Shown: positions 43,196 through 51,602 of the stretch, in pieces | How positions within the stretch are numbered: the first letter of the stretch is position 1 | Layout: each line of letters starts with the position of its first letter | Origin: Nocardioides caldifontis | GTDB taxonomy: Bacteria > Actinomycetota > Actinomycetes > Propionibacteriales > Nocardioidaceae | Reading direction: 5' to 3' | Assembly: GCF_008087345.1 (NCBI RefSeq) | Contig: NZ_VHIB01000008.1 | Coordinates: 1-64,000, forward strand | DNA length: 64,000 nt | The notes under the pieces: generated by a model | The model's database searches: none | Told to the model about the DNA's origin: nothing | The model's input: only the letters and a program-made list of their open reading frames with translations | Made by a program: the position numbers and the translations under genes

Positions 43196-44221
43196 CTACC
43201 TCCGCGGCTCGGAGACGAGGACCTGCTGCAGCGCCTCGAACTCCTCGACGCACTTGCCCGCGCCCATCGCCACGGAGTGCAGCGGCTCCTCGGCGACGTG
43301 CACCGGCATGCCGGTCTCGTGGCGCAGCCGCTCGTCGAGGCCGCGCAGCAGAGCGCCTCCCCCGGTGAGGACGACGCCGCGGTCCATGATGTCGCCGGCG
43401 AGCTCGGGCGGGGTCTGGTCGAGCGTGGTGCGCACCGCGTCGACGATGTCGTGGAGCGGCTCCTCGATCGCGTGGCGGATCTCGCTGCTCGACACGACGA
43501 CGGTCTTCGGCAGCCCCGAGACCATGTCGCGGCCGCGGATCTCGGCCTCGGGCTCCTTGGTCAGCGGGAAGGCGGTGCCAAGGGTCATCTTGATCTCCTC
43601 GGCGGTGCGCTCCCCCAGCATCAGGGAGTGCTCCTTCTTCATCCACGCGATGATCGCCTGGTCGACGTCGTCGCCGGCGGTCCGCACCGAGAGGCTGGTG
43701 ACGATGCCCCCGAGGGAGATCACCGCCACCTCGGTGGTGCCGCCCCCGACGTCGACGACCATGTTGCCGGTGGCCTCGTGGACGGGGAGCCCGGCGCCGA
43801 TCGCCGCGGCCATCGGCTCCTCGATGATGTAGACGCGTCGCGCGCCCGCCTGGTAGCCGGCCTCCTTGACCGCCCGCTGCTCGACCGCGGTGATGCCGCT
43901 CGGGACGCAGATCACCAGGCGAGGCTTGGCGAAGTAGCGGCGTCGGTGGACCTGCTGGATGAAGAACCGGAGCATCTGCTCGGTCGAGTCGAAGTCGGCG
44001 ATCACGCCGTCCTGAAGGGGACGGATCGCGGTGATGTTGTCGGGCGTCCGCCCGATCATCCGCTTCGCCTCGTGGCCGACCGCGAGGATCTCGCCGGTCG
44101 TGGAGTTCAGCGCGACGACGCTGGGCTCGTCGAGGAGGACGCCCTTGCCGCGCACGTAGACGAGGGTGTTGGCGGTGCCGAGGTCGACGGCCATGTCACG
44201 GCCGATGAAGCTGTTCGCCAT
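43196..44221 (-). CDS. mreB: Rod shape-determining protein MreB
   Basis: Bacterial actin of 341 residues that forms filaments under the membrane and steers lateral wall synthesis. Actin-fold ATP-binding motifs are DLGTANTLVYVRGKG (phosphate 1), VVDVGGGTTEVAVISLGG (phosphate 2) and VLTGGGALLRGLDE (adenosine). Length and sequence are standard. It is the first gene of the mreBCD-mrdA-rodA operon, with 89 bases between it and ndk upstream. Lateral-growth MreB is absent from many polar-growing actinobacteria, so its presence speaks for a Nocardioides- or Streptomyces-type group. Confidence 0.97.
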   Translation of the reverse strand: MANSFIGRDMAVDLGTANTLVYVRGKGVLLDEPSVVALNSTTGEILAVGHEAKRMIGRTPDNITAIRPLQDGVIADFDSTEQMLRFFIQQVHRRRYFAKPRLVICVPSGITAVEQRAVKEAGYQAGARRVYIIEEPMAAAIGAGLPVHEATGNMVVDVGGGTTEVAVISLGGIVTSLSVRTAGDDVDQAIIAWMKKEHSLMLGERTAEEIKMTLGTAFPLTKEPEAEIRGRDMVSGLPKTVVVSSSEIRHAIEEPLHDIVDAVRTTLDQTPPELAGDIMDRGVVLTGGGALLRGLDERLRHETGMPVHVAEEPLHSVAMGAGKCVEEFEALQQVLVSEPRR

Positions 44222-44293
44222 GATCTCCCGCCACTTCCGTCACACGTGTCGTGAGGAGCGTAAGCAGCGGGAGGGGCTGCAGCGGGGAGGACA

Positions 44294-44308
44294 CGCCCCC
44301 GCGGGGCG
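44294..44308 (-). terminator. Short GC hairpin after ndk
   Basis: 6-bp stem (CGCCCC / GGGGCG) with a 3-base loop two bases after the ndk stop, without a T tract. It may separate ndk from the mre operon; weak evidence. Confidence 0.3.
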
Positions 44309-44310
44309 GG

Positions 44311-44745
44311 TCAGACGAGGTCGGGGAACCAGAGGCCGATCTCGCGCTCGGCCGACTCCGCGGAGTCCGAGCCGTGGACGAGGTTCTCGCGGTTCGACAG
44401 CGAGAAGTCACCGCGGATGGTGCCGGGGGCGGCCTTGCGACCGTCCGTGGCCCCGTTGATGCCCCGGACGACCTCGACGGCGGAGTCGCCCTCCAGGACC
44501 AGCGCGACCAGGGGCCCCGAGGTGACGAACGCCCGCAGCGGCGGGTAGAAGTCGCGCTCGACGTGCTCCGCGTAGTGCTTGTCGGCCTGCTCCCCGTCGA
44601 TCGTGCGCATGTCGAGGGCGACGATCGTCAGCCCCCGCTTCTCGAAACGGCTCAGGATCTCGCCGACCAGCCCGCGACGGACGGCGTCGGGCTTGAGCAG
44701 GACGAGCGTGCGCTGTGCCGTCTTCTGGATGGTCGGGTCAGCCAT
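44311..44745 (-). CDS. ndk: Nucleoside diphosphate kinase
   Basis: Moves the gamma-phosphate between nucleoside tri- and diphosphates through a phospho-histidine. It has 144 residues, with active-site His124 in NLVHGSDS and LVLLKPDAVRRGLVGEI at the N-terminus. A few extra residues extend the N-terminus compared with the usual 136-137. It is the third gene after folC and the DUF4233 gene, an order common in actinobacteria. Confidence 0.97.
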   Translation of the reverse strand: MADPTIQKTAQRTLVLLKPDAVRRGLVGEILSRFEKRGLTIVALDMRTIDGEQADKHYAEHVERDFYPPLRAFVTSGPLVALVLEGDSAVEVVRGINGATDGRKAAPGTIRGDFSLSNRENLVHGSDSAESAEREIGLWFPDLV

Positions 44746-44772
44746 GGGCGGCAGCCTAGTGGTGGCCCCGGC

Positions 44773-45120
44773 TCAGGCCGCCGCGGCCTCCCGCTCGGCG
44801 CGCTCGCGGTCGATCTTCGCGCCGAGCACCCACGAGCCGCCGTAGAGCGCGAGGAAGACCGCACCGAGGCCGTACATCACCGGCACGACCAGCCCGAACG
44901 CGATCGTGGCGACCTCGACCAGCCAGCCGAGGAGCCCGCCGACCGGGGTGCGCATCGTGCCGGCCGCGACGAGGCAGGCGAGGATCAGCCCGACCCCGAT
45001 GGCGATCGCCGGGCCGGTGCCGACGTCGGTGAGGCTGAGCAGCACCGGGGTGAACGGCACCAGCGCCATCGCCTGGAGCCCGAGGATCCCCGAGCACATC
45101 GCGCGCTGGACGCGGCCCAT
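44773..45120 (-). CDS. DUF4233 family membrane protein
   Basis: Protein of 115 residues from ATG 45120 (GTG 45123 possible) with about four helices: RAMCSGILGLQAMALVPFTP, GPAIAIGVGLILACLVAAGT, VATIAFGLVVPVMYGLGAVF and a charged Glu/Arg tail. It lies between folC and ndk in a conserved actinobacterial order and its start touches the folC stop. Function is unknown; I name the family from gene order and topology. Confidence 0.82.
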   Translation of the reverse strand: MGRVQRAMCSGILGLQAMALVPFTPVLLSLTDVGTGPAIAIGVGLILACLVAAGTMRTPVGGLLGWLVEVATIAFGLVVPVMYGLGAVFLALYGGSWVLGAKIDRERAEREAAAA

Positions 45121-46478
45121 CACCGCTCCCGCTTCAGCAGCCGCCGGGCCTCGCCGACGGTGACCACCGAACCGGTGACCAGCACGCCGCCGGAGCCGAT
45201 CGACTCCCCGAGCGCGCCACCGGTCTCGGCCAGCGTGATCGCCCGCTCGATCGCGTCGTCCATCCGGGGCACCACCTGGACGCGGTGATCCCCGAAGAGG
45301 CCGCTGGCGATCTCCGCCAGCTCCTCCGCGGGCATCGAGCGGCTGGTGGCGTTCTGGGTGACCACGACCTCCGACAGCACCGGCTCGAGCTCGGCGAGCA
45401 GCCCCTCGGCGTCCTTGTCGGCCATCACGCCCACGACGCCGACGAGCGGGTCGAAGGTGAAGGAGTCCCGGATCGCCTCGACGGTCGCTGCCGCGCCGTG
45501 CGGGTTGTGCGCGGCGTCGAGCAGCACGGTCGGGCCGCGGCGGACCACCTCGAGCCGTCCCGGTGAGGTGGCCGCGCCCAGCGTCTCGTGGACCAGCTCG
45601 TGGCCGAGCGGCTCGTCGCCGGCCATCGACTCGACGGCGGCGAGCGCGAGCGCGGCGTTCTGCGCCTGGTGGGCGCCGTAGAGCGGGAGGAAGACGTCGG
45701 TGTACTCCCGGTGCACACCGCGCAGCGACACCACCTGGCCGCCGACCGCCGGCACCCGGGCGGTCACGCCGAAGTCGTAGCCCTCGCGGAGCAGCGTCGC
45801 GCCGACCTCCGCCGCGCGCTCGGCGAGCACCGCCATCACCTCGGGCGCCTGCTCGGCGACGACCGCGACCGCACCCGGCTTGATGATCCCGGCCTTCTCG
45901 ACGGCGATCACCTCGGCGCTGTCGCCCAGGTAGCGGGCGTGGTCGACGGCGATGGGCGTGAGGACGGCGACGGTGCCGTCGGCGACGTTGGTGGCGTCCC
46001 AGGAGCCGCCCATGCCCACCTCCACGACCGCGACGTCGGCGGGTGCGTCCGCGAAGGCGGCGTACGCCATCCCGACGACGGTCTCGAAGAACGACAGCGG
46101 GTGCTCGTTGGCGGCGTCGACGATGTCGAGGTACGGCGCCACGTCGAGGTACGCGCGGACGAAGGCCTCCTCACCCAGGGGCTCCCCGTCGACGCTGATC
46201 CGCTCGGTCATCCGCTCGACGTGGGGGCTGGTGAACCGCCCGGTCCGGAGCCCCCGCGCGCGGAGCAGGTCGTCGACCATCCGCGCGGTGCTGGTCTTGC
46301 CGTTGGTCCCCGTCAGGTGGACGACCCGGTACGCGCGCTGCGGGTCGCCGAGCAGCTCGACCAGCGCCTCGATGCGGTCGAGGGAGGGCTCGAGGCGGGT
46401 CTCGGGCCAGCGGGCGAGCAGCGCCGCCTCGACCTCGGCGTACGTCGGGAGGGGCGATCGGTCGGCGGGCTCAGTCAT
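45120..46478 (-). CDS. folC: Folylpolyglutamate / dihydrofolate synthase FolC
   Basis: ATP-dependent ligase that adds glutamate to dihydropteroate and folates. It has 452 residues: P-loop TGTNGKT (56-62), GRFTSPHVERMTERISVDGE, VEVGMGGSWDATNV and a C-terminal Rossmann-like domain with LLDAAHNPHGAAAT. ATG 46478. First of folC-DUF4233-ndk and 12 bases downstream of the DinB-like gene stop on the same strand. Confidence 0.96.
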   Translation of the reverse strand: MTEPADRSPLPTYAEVEAALLARWPETRLEPSLDRIEALVELLGDPQRAYRVVHLTGTNGKTSTARMVDDLLRARGLRTGRFTSPHVERMTERISVDGEPLGEEAFVRAYLDVAPYLDIVDAANEHPLSFFETVVGMAYAAFADAPADVAVVEVGMGGSWDATNVADGTVAVLTPIAVDHARYLGDSAEVIAVEKAGIIKPGAVAVVAEQAPEVMAVLAERAAEVGATLLREGYDFGVTARVPAVGGQVVSLRGVHREYTDVFLPLYGAHQAQNAALALAAVESMAGDEPLGHELVHETLGAATSPGRLEVVRRGPTVLLDAAHNPHGAAATVEAIRDSFTFDPLVGVVGVMADKDAEGLLAELEPVLSEVVVTQNATSRSMPAEELAEIASGLFGDHRVQVVPRMDDAIERAITLAETGGALGESIGSGGVLVTGSVVTVGEARRLLKRER

Positions 46479-46490
46479 GTCCCGTCGAGT

Positions 46491-46973
46491 CTAGGGGGCG
46501 GCCGGGCGGCCGGTGGCCCGGAGCAGGTCGCGGGTGAGCTCCACCTGGCCGAGGTGCTGGGCGAGCTCGTGGAAGACGTGCACGAGCACCCCTGCCTGGC
46601 TCCGGTCGAACGGCAGCCCGGCGTCCTCCGGCGGCAGCGGGCGGGTCGGGCGGGACCGGGGCTCGAGCCGCTCGAGGTCGGCGACGAAACGGGCGCGGGA
46701 GCGCGCGACCCGCTCGCGCACCTCCGCCACCGGGCCGGTCGCACGGAACTCGGCGTCGCGGTCGCGCTCGATCGGGCGGCCGGCGACCATCTCGCCGCCC
46801 CAGAACTCCATGACGCCGAGGCAGTGCGTCAGGACCGCGTACGGCGAGTTCGCGTCCGGCAGCTCCGGGCGGGTGTTGGCCAGCTCGTCGCCCAGCTCCT
46901 CGACGATGGTGGTCATCGTCTCGAGGCAGTCGTCGACGAACCAGAGGTACTCCTCCAGCGTCAGCTCGATCAC
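46491..46973 (-). CDS. DinB-like / DUF664 family protein
   Basis: Four-helix-bundle protein of 160 residues. The metal-site histidines are probably His50 (AVLTHCLGVMEFWGG) and His135 and His140 (HELAQHLGQ). In actinobacteria such proteins include mycothiol-dependent S-transferases and maleylpyruvate isomerases, so a thiol-dependent detoxifying role is possible. No operon partner explains it; it is divergent from valS (64 bases between starts). Family reliable, substrate unknown. Confidence 0.83.
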   Translation of the reverse strand: MIELTLEEYLWFVDDCLETMTTIVEELGDELANTRPELPDANSPYAVLTHCLGVMEFWGGEMVAGRPIERDRDAEFRATGPVAEVRERVARSRARFVADLERLEPRSRPTRPLPPEDAGLPFDRSQAGVLVHVFHELAQHLGQVELTRDLLRATGRPAAP

Positions 46974-47037
46974 CGACCCAGGCTAGGGCGACGGAACGGG
47001 TTCGCGGGGGCGCGGCGGCGCTTCGTAGGATCGCCCC

Positions 47038-49671
47038 ATGTCTTCCACGCCGCAGCACGCCCCGTCCGCGACGACGCCGCCCCGCGTCGCCGTACCGGAC
47101 GGGCCGGCCGGCGTCCCGGAGAAGCCCGCCCTCGAGGGGCTCGAGGCGAAGTGGGCCGAGCGGTGGAAGGAGCAGCGCACCTACGCCTTCGACCGCACGA
47201 AGAGCCGCGAGGAGATCTACTCGATCGACACCCCGCCGCCGACGGTGTCGGGCTCGCTCCACGTCGGTCACGTCTTCTCCTACACCCACACCGACCTCGT
47301 CGCGCGTTACCAGCGGATGCGCGGCAAGGAGGTCTTCTACCCGATGGGGTGGGACGACAACGGGCTGCCGACCGAGCGGCGGGTGCAGAACTACTTCGGC
47401 GTGCGGTGCGACCCCTCGCTCCCCCACGACCCCGACTTCGTCCCGCCGGCCAAGCCGGACCCGAAGCGGCAGGTGCCGGTCGACCGCCCGAACTTCATCA
47501 AGCTGTGCGAGCAGCTGGTCGTCGAGGACGAGAAGGTCTTCGAGTCGCTGTGGCGCACCCTCGGGCTGAGCGTCGACTGGGAGCAGACCTACACGACGAT
47601 CGGCCAGGAGTCGCAGACCGTCTCCCAGCGGGCGTTCCTGCGCAACTTCGCGCGCGGGGAGGCCTACCTGCAGGAGGCGCCGACCCTCTGGGACGTCACC
47701 TTCCAGACCGCCGTCGCGCAGGCCGAGCTCGAGGCCCGGGAGTACGCCGGCCACTACCACCGGGTCGCCTTCCACCCGGTCTCGACGGAGCTCGCCCACG
47801 GTGAGCCGGTCCACATCGAGACGACGCGTCCCGAGCTGATCCCGGCCGTCGTGGCGCTGATCGCCCACCCCGACGACGAGCGCTACCAGCCGCTGTTCGG
47901 GTCGACGGTGTCGTCGCCGGTCTTCGGCGTCGAGATCCCGGTCCTCCCCCACCCGGCGGCCGAGCCCGACAAGGGCGCCGGCATCGCGATGTGCTGCACC
48001 TTCGGTGACCTCACCGACGTGCAGTGGTGGCGCGAGCTCCAGCTGCCGGTCCGCACCGTGGTGGGCCGCGACGGCCGGCTGCTGCGCGAGACCCCGCCGT
48101 GGCTGGCGGCCGAGCCGGCCGCGTCGGCGTACGCCCAGCTCGCCGGGAAGACCACCTTCAGCGCCCGCGAGGCGATGGTGGGGCTGCTCCGCGAGTCCGG
48201 CGACCTGGTGGGCGAGCCGACACCGACGACCCGGATGACCAACTTCTACGAGAAGGGCGACAAGCCCCTCGAGATCGTCTCGACCCGGCAGTGGTACGTC
48301 CGCAACGGCGGCCGCGACGCCGAGCTGCGCGACGAGCTCGTCGCACGGGGCGGGGAGATCACCTGGGTCCCCGAGCACATGCGGCACCGCTACGACAACT
48401 GGGTCGGCGGGCTCAACGGCGACTGGCTGATCTCGCGGCAGCGGTTCTTCGGCATCCCGTTCCCGGTCTGGTACCCCCTCGACGGCGACGGCGAGCCCGA
48501 CTACGCCCACCCGCTGCTCCCCACCGAGGCCGAGCTGCCGGTCGACCCCTCGACCGACGCGCCCCGCGGCTACGAGGAGTCGCAGCGGGGCAAGCCGGAC
48601 GGCTTCATCGGCGACCCCGACGTGATGGACACCTGGGCGACCTCGTCGCTGACCCCGCACATCGCCGGCGGCTGGGAGTCCGACCCGGACCTGTTCCAGC
48701 GGGTCTTCCCGATGGACCTGTGCACCCAGGCGCACGACATCATCCGCACCTGGATGTTCTCCCGCGTGGTCCGGGCGCACTTCGAGAACCACGTGGTGCC
48801 GTGGTCCCACGCGATGCTTTCCGGCTTCGTGGTCGACCCCGACCGCAAGAAGATGTCGAAGTCCAAGGGCAACGTCGTGGTGCCGACCGAGATCCTCGAC
48901 AAGTACGGCGCCGACGCGGTCCGCTGGCGCGCGGCGATGGCCCGGCCGGGGCTGGACTCGCCCTTCGACGAGACCCAGATGAAGGTCGGCCGCCGGCTCG
49001 CCATGAAAGTCCTCAACGCCTCGAAGTTCGCCCTCGGCGGCGTCGGGGCGACCACGATCGACCCGGCGGCGGTGACCGAGCCGGTCGACCGGGCGATGCT
49101 CGCCGGGCTGGCGACCGTGGTGCGCCGGGCGACCGAGGCGTTCGACGCCTACGACTACACCTCGGCGCTCGAGGTGGCCGAGCGGTTCTTCTGGCAGTTC
49201 TGCGACGACTACGTCGAGCTCGTCAAGGAGCGGGCGTACGGCGGAGCGGGCGAGGCGGCCGCCGCCTCCGCGAAGTCCGCCCTCGCCCTCGCCCTCCACG
49301 TCCAGCTCCGGCTGCTCGCGCCCTTCCTCCCCTACGTGACGGAGGAGGTCTGGTCCTGGTGGCAGGAGGGGTCGGTGCACCGGCAGCCCTGGCCCACGAC
49401 CGACGAGCTGCCCGCGACCGACGCCCCCGACCAGATGCTGGAGGCGGTCGCGGCCGCGCTGGCCGGCATCCGCGGCGTGAAGTCGACGGCGAAGGTGTCG
49501 ATGCGCACCGAGCTCTCCGCCGCGACCGTGTCGGGCCCGGCGGCCCTGGTCACGCTCGCCCAGGAGGCCGCGGCCGACCTCGCCGCGGCCGGCAAGGTCA
49601 CCGGTCCGCTGACCTTCGACACCACGGAGGCCGCCGAGATCACCGTCGAGGCGCAGATCGCCGACGCATGA
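47038..49671 (+). CDS. valS: Valyl-tRNA synthetase
   Basis: Class I aminoacyl-tRNA synthetase charging tRNA-Val, 877 residues. The ATP-site motif HVGH (75-78) follows PPPTVSGSL, and KMSKS is at 605-609. The editing (CP1) domain with [20 protein letters not shown] lies between, followed by the anticodon domain and a short C-terminus without the long coiled coil, as in the second ValS type (TIGR04268-like, my recollection). ATG 47038. It converges with the ABC permease; a strong hairpin lies between. Confidence 0.96.
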   Translation: MSSTPQHAPSATTPPRVAVPDGPAGVPEKPALEGLEAKWAERWKEQRTYAFDRTKSREEIYSIDTPPPTVSGSLHVGHVFSYTHTDLVARYQRMRGKEVFYPMGWDDNGLPTERRVQNYFGVRCDPSLPHDPDFVPPAKPDPKRQVPVDRPNFIKLCEQLVVEDEKVFESLWRTLGLSVDWEQTYTTIGQESQTVSQRAFLRNFARGEAYLQEAPTLWDVTFQTAVAQAELEAREYAGHYHRVAFHPVSTELAHGEPVHIETTRPELIPAVVALIAHPDDERYQPLFGSTVSSPVFGVEIPVLPHPAAEPDKGAGIAMCCTFGDLTDVQWWRELQLPVRTVVGRDGRLLRETPPWLAAEPAASAYAQLAGKTTFSAREAMVGLLRESGDLVGEPTPTTRMTNFYEKGDKPLEIVSTRQWYVRNGGRDAELRDELVARGGEITWVPEHMRHRYDNWVGGLNGDWLISRQRFFGIPFPVWYPLDGDGEPDYAHPLLPTEAELPVDPSTDAPRGYEESQRGKPDGFIGDPDVMDTWATSSLTPHIAGGWESDPDLFQRVFPMDLCTQAHDIIRTWMFSRVVRAHFENHVVPWSHAMLSGFVVDPDRKKMSKSKGNVVVPTEILDKYGADAVRWRAAMARPGLDSPFDETQMKVGRRLAMKVLNASKFALGGVGATTIDPAAVTEPVDRAMLAGLATVVRRATEAFDAYDYTSALEVAERFFWQFCDDYVELVKERAYGGAGEAAAASAKSALALALHVQLRLLAPFLPYVTEEVWSWWQEGSVHRQPWPTTDELPATDAPDQMLEAVAAALAGIRGVKSTAKVSMRTELSAATVSGPAALVTLAQEAAADLAAAGKVTGPLTFDTTEAAEITVEAQIADA

Positions 49672-49677
49672 CGCGCG

Positions 49678-49720
49678 GCCGGGTGGATGTCAGGCACGAC
49701 GTGCCCGACGTCCACCCGGC
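49678..49720. terminator. Strong bidirectional hairpin between valS and the ABC permease
   Basis: 20-bp stem (two non-Watson-Crick positions) with a 3-base loop, 6 bases after the valS stop and 23 bases from the stop of the convergent permease gene. There is no T tract on either side. Position and stability make it a two-way terminator. Confidence 0.78.
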
Positions 49721-49743
49721 AGTGTCGTGTCTCGCGTCCCGGG

Positions 49744-50547
49744 TCACTTGACCTCGGAGCGCATCACCAGGGCGGTGCCGACGGCCAGCGGGAGCACCAG
49801 CCACAGCAGCGTCGAGGTGCCGAGCTGCGCCCACTCCTGGCCGGTCAGCGTGCCGTCCTCGAAGAGCCGCGACTGGGCGAAGGTGAAGTCGACCCACGCC
49901 TGGGCGTCCCGGAACCCCTCCTGCGTCGATGCCAGCAGCGACGACAGCGGCGGCAGCACCAGCGTGTAGACGAAGTAGGCGACGACCGCGGCGGCGGAGC
50001 TGCGGGTCACCACGCCGAGCATGAAGCCGACGATCAGCCCGAGGACGTTGGCCAGCACGATGTTGCCGAGCTCGGCAGCGCTGACGTTCCACACCGGGTC
50101 GGTGCCGGCGATCGCCGTGCCGACGACGTTGCCGAGCGCACCGACCGCGGCGGCGACCGGGATCGCGACGACGCCGACGCCCACGGCGCAGACCGCCTTC
50201 GCCAGCATCACGCGACCGCGGCTCGGGAAGTGGGTGAAGGTGGTCAGCCCGGTCCGCTGGCTCCACTCGCTGGTGACCGACAGGATCGCGATGACCGGCA
50301 GCACCACCGTCATCGGGATGCCGATCGCGCTGGCGAACATCTCGTAGGTCAGCTCGTCCTCGGGTGCCCACAGCACCACGGCGGAGGTCGCGAGCACCGA
50401 CAGGATGACGATGCTCGCCATCAGCCAGGCGCCGGACCGGGTGTCGAACATCTTGCGCAGCTCGACGCCGAGGATCCGGCCGAACGAGGCGCGCTTGTGG
50501 ACGGTGGCGACCTGCGCTGCCGGCCGGGTGACGGTGAGGGCGGTCAT
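49744..50547 (-). CDS. ABC-2 type transporter permease
   Basis: Membrane subunit of an ABC exporter, 267 residues from ATG 50547, with about six helices. It starts with a cytoplasmic N-terminus containing FGRILGVELRKMFDTRSGAW, and has TSEWSQRTGLTTFTHFPSRG, typical of ABC-2 permeases, after TM2. ATGA overlap with the ATPase gene confirms the pair. The exported substrate is unknown; the closest well-known systems carry drugs or antimicrobial peptides. The larger frame upstream is spurious. Confidence 0.92.
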   Translation of the reverse strand: MTALTVTRPAAQVATVHKRASFGRILGVELRKMFDTRSGAWLMASIVILSVLATSAVVLWAPEDELTYEMFASAIGIPMTVVLPVIAILSVTSEWSQRTGLTTFTHFPSRGRVMLAKAVCAVGVGVVAIPVAAAVGALGNVVGTAIAGTDPVWNVSAAELGNIVLANVLGLIVGFMLGVVTRSSAAAVVAYFVYTLVLPPLSSLLASTQEGFRDAQAWVDFTFAQSRLFEDGTLTGQEWAQLGTSTLLWLVLPLAVGTALVMRSEVK

Positions 50548-51443
50548 GCCGCGACTCCTTCTCTCTGGGTGGAGGCGGTGAGCTCGAGGAACATCTCCTC
50601 GAGGCCGGCGCCGTCCGCGGTCTTGAGCTCGGTGAGGGGGATGCCGGCGTGGAGGGCGACCATGCCGACGAGGGCGGCGTCGGCGTCGGTGCGCACCGCG
50701 CCGTCGGGCGAGACGGCGGCCTCGTGGCCGGCCGAGGTGAGCGCCCGGGCCAGCTCCTCGGTGCGCGGGCTGCGGGCCACGGTCCCCGCGGCCGCGAGCA
50801 GCTCGGCCTTGGTGCCGGAGGCGACGATCCGCCCGTTGCCGATCACGACGAGGTCGTCTGCGACCACCTCGATCTCGTGGAGCAGGTGGGAGGAGAGCAG
50901 CACGGTGCCGCCCTCGTCGGCGTAGCCGCGGAGCAGGTCGCGCATCCACCGGATGCCGGCCGGGTCGAGCCCGTTGGCGGGCTCGTCGAGGACCAGCACC
51001 TGGGGGTCGCCGATCAGCGCGGTGGCGATCCCGAGCCGCTGCCGCATGCCGAGCGAGTAGTGGCGCACCCGCCTCCGCGACTCCTTCTCGGTGAGGCTGA
51101 CGCGCTCGAGGAGCTCCCCCACCCGGCGGGTGGGCACGCCCATCGAGCGGGCGGCGAGCGTGAGCACCTCACGCCCGGTCCGTCCTGCGTGCTGGGCGGA
51201 GGCGTCGAGGAGGACCCCGACCTCGCGGCCCGGGTTCGGCAGGTCGGCGAAGCGACGGCCCGCGACGAGCGCGCCCCCTGAGGTCGGCGGGGTCAGCCCG
51301 ACCATCATCCGCATCGTGGTCGACTTGCCGGCGCCGTTGGGCCCGAGGAAACCGGTCACCCGGCCGGGGGGCGCGGTGAACGACACGTCGTCGACGGCGG
51401 TGAACCCGCCGTACTTCTTGGTGAGTGACTCGACTGTGATCAT
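50544..51443 (-). CDS. ABC transporter ATP-binding protein
   Basis: ATPase of 299 residues for the permease coded next. Walker A GPNGAGKST (34-42), signature YSLGMRQR (129-136), Walker B VLVLDEP (149-155), plus a C-terminal domain (about 220-299) as in DrrA/CcmA-type exporters. Divergent from the S9 peptidase gene with 159 bases in between that hold a near-perfect palindrome. Starts with ATG 51443. Confidence 0.95.
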   Translation of the reverse strand: MITVESLTKKYGGFTAVDDVSFTAPPGRVTGFLGPNGAGKSTTMRMMVGLTPPTSGGALVAGRRFADLPNPGREVGVLLDASAQHAGRTGREVLTLAARSMGVPTRRVGELLERVSLTEKESRRRVRHYSLGMRQRLGIATALIGDPQVLVLDEPANGLDPAGIRWMRDLLRGYADEGGTVLLSSHLLHEIEVVADDLVVIGNGRIVASGTKAELLAAAGTVARSPRTEELARALTSAGHEAAVSPDGAVRTDADAALVGMVALHAGIPLTELKTADGAGLEEMFLELTASTQREGVAA

Positions 51444-51531
51444 GCCGAGAAGCCTCGCCGTCGGCGGGGCAGGCCGGTATCCGGGAAGGTGCTGGTCGGA
51501 CCCCCGGCCGACCCCGGGGTCCCCTGGTCCA

Positions 51532-51553
51532 GACCCTGAGCCGTCTCAGGGTC
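51532..51553. promoter_or_regulatory. Operator-like palindrome between ABC exporter and S9 peptidase genes
   Basis: Perfect inverted repeat GACCCTGAG-CCGT-CTCAGGGTC in the 159-base divergent region, 88 bases before the ABC gene start and 49 bases before the peptidase start. Just beside it is a second, weaker repeat with GGACCCC/GGGGTCC arms (51498-51522). The 22-base size suits a dimeric regulator; no regulator gene is next to it. It could also be a terminator-type hairpin, though neither gene ends here. Confidence 0.45.
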
Positions 51554-51602
51554 GCCGGGTCAGGGACCGGGTCAGCCGACCGTCCGTGCCAGGGTGAGGA
51601 CC

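Noticed and set aside
41636-44254. 872-codon plus-strand frame opposite mrdA-mreD-mreC-mreB
   Set aside because: GC shadow of four conserved genes; no recognisable motif.
46471-49380. 969-codon minus-strand frame opposite valS
   Set aside because: Shadow of valS, which shows HVGH and KMSKS.
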